From the NCBI RefSeq assembly GCF_009601015.1, contig NZ_WITJ01000004.1:124001-188000 (forward strand): 64,000 nucleotides of DNA, read 5' to 3'. Position 1 is the first letter of the stretch. Every line of letters begins with the position of its first letter. This document shows positions 63,738 through 64,000 of this stretch, piece after piece. The stretch is from Lactococcus hircilactis. Lineage in GTDB: Bacteria; Bacillota; Bacilli; Lactobacillales; Streptococcaceae. The notes beneath the pieces were generated by a model. It did no database searches and was not told the DNA's origin. It saw only the letters and a list, made by a program, of their open reading frames with translations. Position numbers and translations under genes: made by a program.

Positions 63738-63791
63738 CTTTTGACGAAGTCAAAAGAAAATGCTATGTATTACGTAGTAATAATAGCATTT
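63738..63791 (-). promoter_or_regulatory. Two adjacent palindromes before the ChW gene
   Basis: CTTTTGAC-GAA-GTCAAAAG (63738-63756) has perfect eight-base arms. The dyad 63758-63791 has arms AAATGCTAT and ATAGCATTT, inner arms TATTAC and GTAATA, and a three-base loop. They lie 22-75 bases before the start codon and could be an operator or a leader hairpin. Confidence 0.6.
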
Positions 63792-63873
63792 CGGAAATGA
63801 TGAAAAATTGTAATTTTTTAACCCCCTCAAAGGCTCTGAATTTTTGTATGGCTTACGGCACATAAAAAAACTT

Positions 63874-63896
63874 CTGTCAGTACTGACAGAAGTTTT
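63874..63896 (-). terminator. Palindrome terminator of fabI
   Basis: CTGTCAGTACTGACAG (63874-63889) directly follows the fabI stop on the minus strand, with A and T tracts on both sides. Confidence 0.7.
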
Positions 63897-64000
63897 TTAG
63901 GTCAAATGAACCCCTTTATCCACATATATGATATCCCCGATTACACCAGAAGCGAGCGGACTGACAAGAAATGCTGCGGTTTGTCCGACTTCTTCAATCG
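63897..64000 (-). CDS. fabI: Enoyl-ACP reductase, C-terminal part (cut by window edge)
   Basis: The last 33 codons of a gene that continues beyond base 64000. The translation reads IEEVGQTAAFLVSPLASGVI and then GDIIYVDKGVHLT before the stop, which is the C-terminus of the short-chain dehydrogenase-type enoyl-ACP reductase FabI, last step of fatty acid elongation. A decayed copy of its final codons lies at 61669-61700. Confidence 0.85.
   Translation of the reverse strand, partial: IEEVGQTAAFLVSPLASGVIGDIIYVDKGVHLT

Noticed and set aside
9484-63889. The palindrome as a ScaI site, parS or Noc-type site
   Set aside because: The inner AGTACT is incidental. The sequence differs from parS and from the Noc site, and the density is far higher than expected for either, so only the general idea of a binding site was kept.

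Overview
The window looks like a chromosome segment of a low-GC Gram-positive coccus of the Streptococcaceae, most likely Lactococcus or a close relative. The grounds are a 540-residue malolactic enzyme with a 2-hydroxycarboxylate permease, the tdk-prfA-prmC-tsaC-glyA gene order, a YidC2-type insertase with a basic tail, and LPXTG and accessory-Sec surface systems. This is recognition from memory; no database search was run.

Layout. Bases 1-6320 are the right end of an integrative element: two membrane proteins (the first cut by the window edge), a 600-base non-coding stretch with long inverted repeats, a catalytic-domain-only tyrosine recombinase, an XRE membrane regulator, a tandem DUF3173 protein and a full-length integrase. 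Bases 6400-21200 are core genome: GtrA and YihY family proteins, methionine aminopeptidase, flavodoxin, a TetR/14-helix efflux pair, a small pyrophosphatase-like protein, HAD hydrolase, TrmH methyltransferase, acylphosphatase, PvaA-like lysozyme, and a long leftward run from tdk through prfA and prmC to glyA.

Bases 21500-25240 hold a hydroxyarylic-acid (gallate-type) decarboxylase locus: UbiD, subunit D, a LysR regulator, UbiX and an LpdD-like protein. Bases 25400-30070 are a sortase-assembled pilus operon: major pilin, small anchor-type pilin, and a single protein carrying two sortase domains. Bases 30290-49210 are a complete accessory Sec system for a 1619-residue serine-rich repeat adhesin: SecE-like and SecG-like small subunits, GtfA, GtfB, an unassigned 67-residue membrane protein, SecA2, SecY2, Asp1-3, two Gtf3-type glycosyltransferases, then the adhesin.

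Bases 49440-53440 are the malolactic locus (mleR, malolactic enzyme, permease). Bases 53640-56430 form a three-gene flavin operon: an ApbE flavin transferase without a signal peptide, a flavodoxin-fold reductase, and a reductase-PAS protein ending in two copies of a flavinylation-like motif. I regard this as the best candidate for a little-described system. Then come MerR with a divergent P1B-4 metal ATPase, a tautomerase, a phosphomannomutase-like HAD protein, YidC2, a secreted ChW/SEC10-like protein and the 3' end of fabI.

A 14-base palindrome, TGTCAGTACTGACA, occurs exactly 14 times, all in the core parts (9.4-18.6 kb and 56.4-63.9 kb). It lies in terminators but also inside prmC and the TrmH gene. 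I see no exact copy in the element at the left edge or between 18.6 and 56.4 kb. One copy, with the fabI 3' end, is duplicated around the ChW gene.
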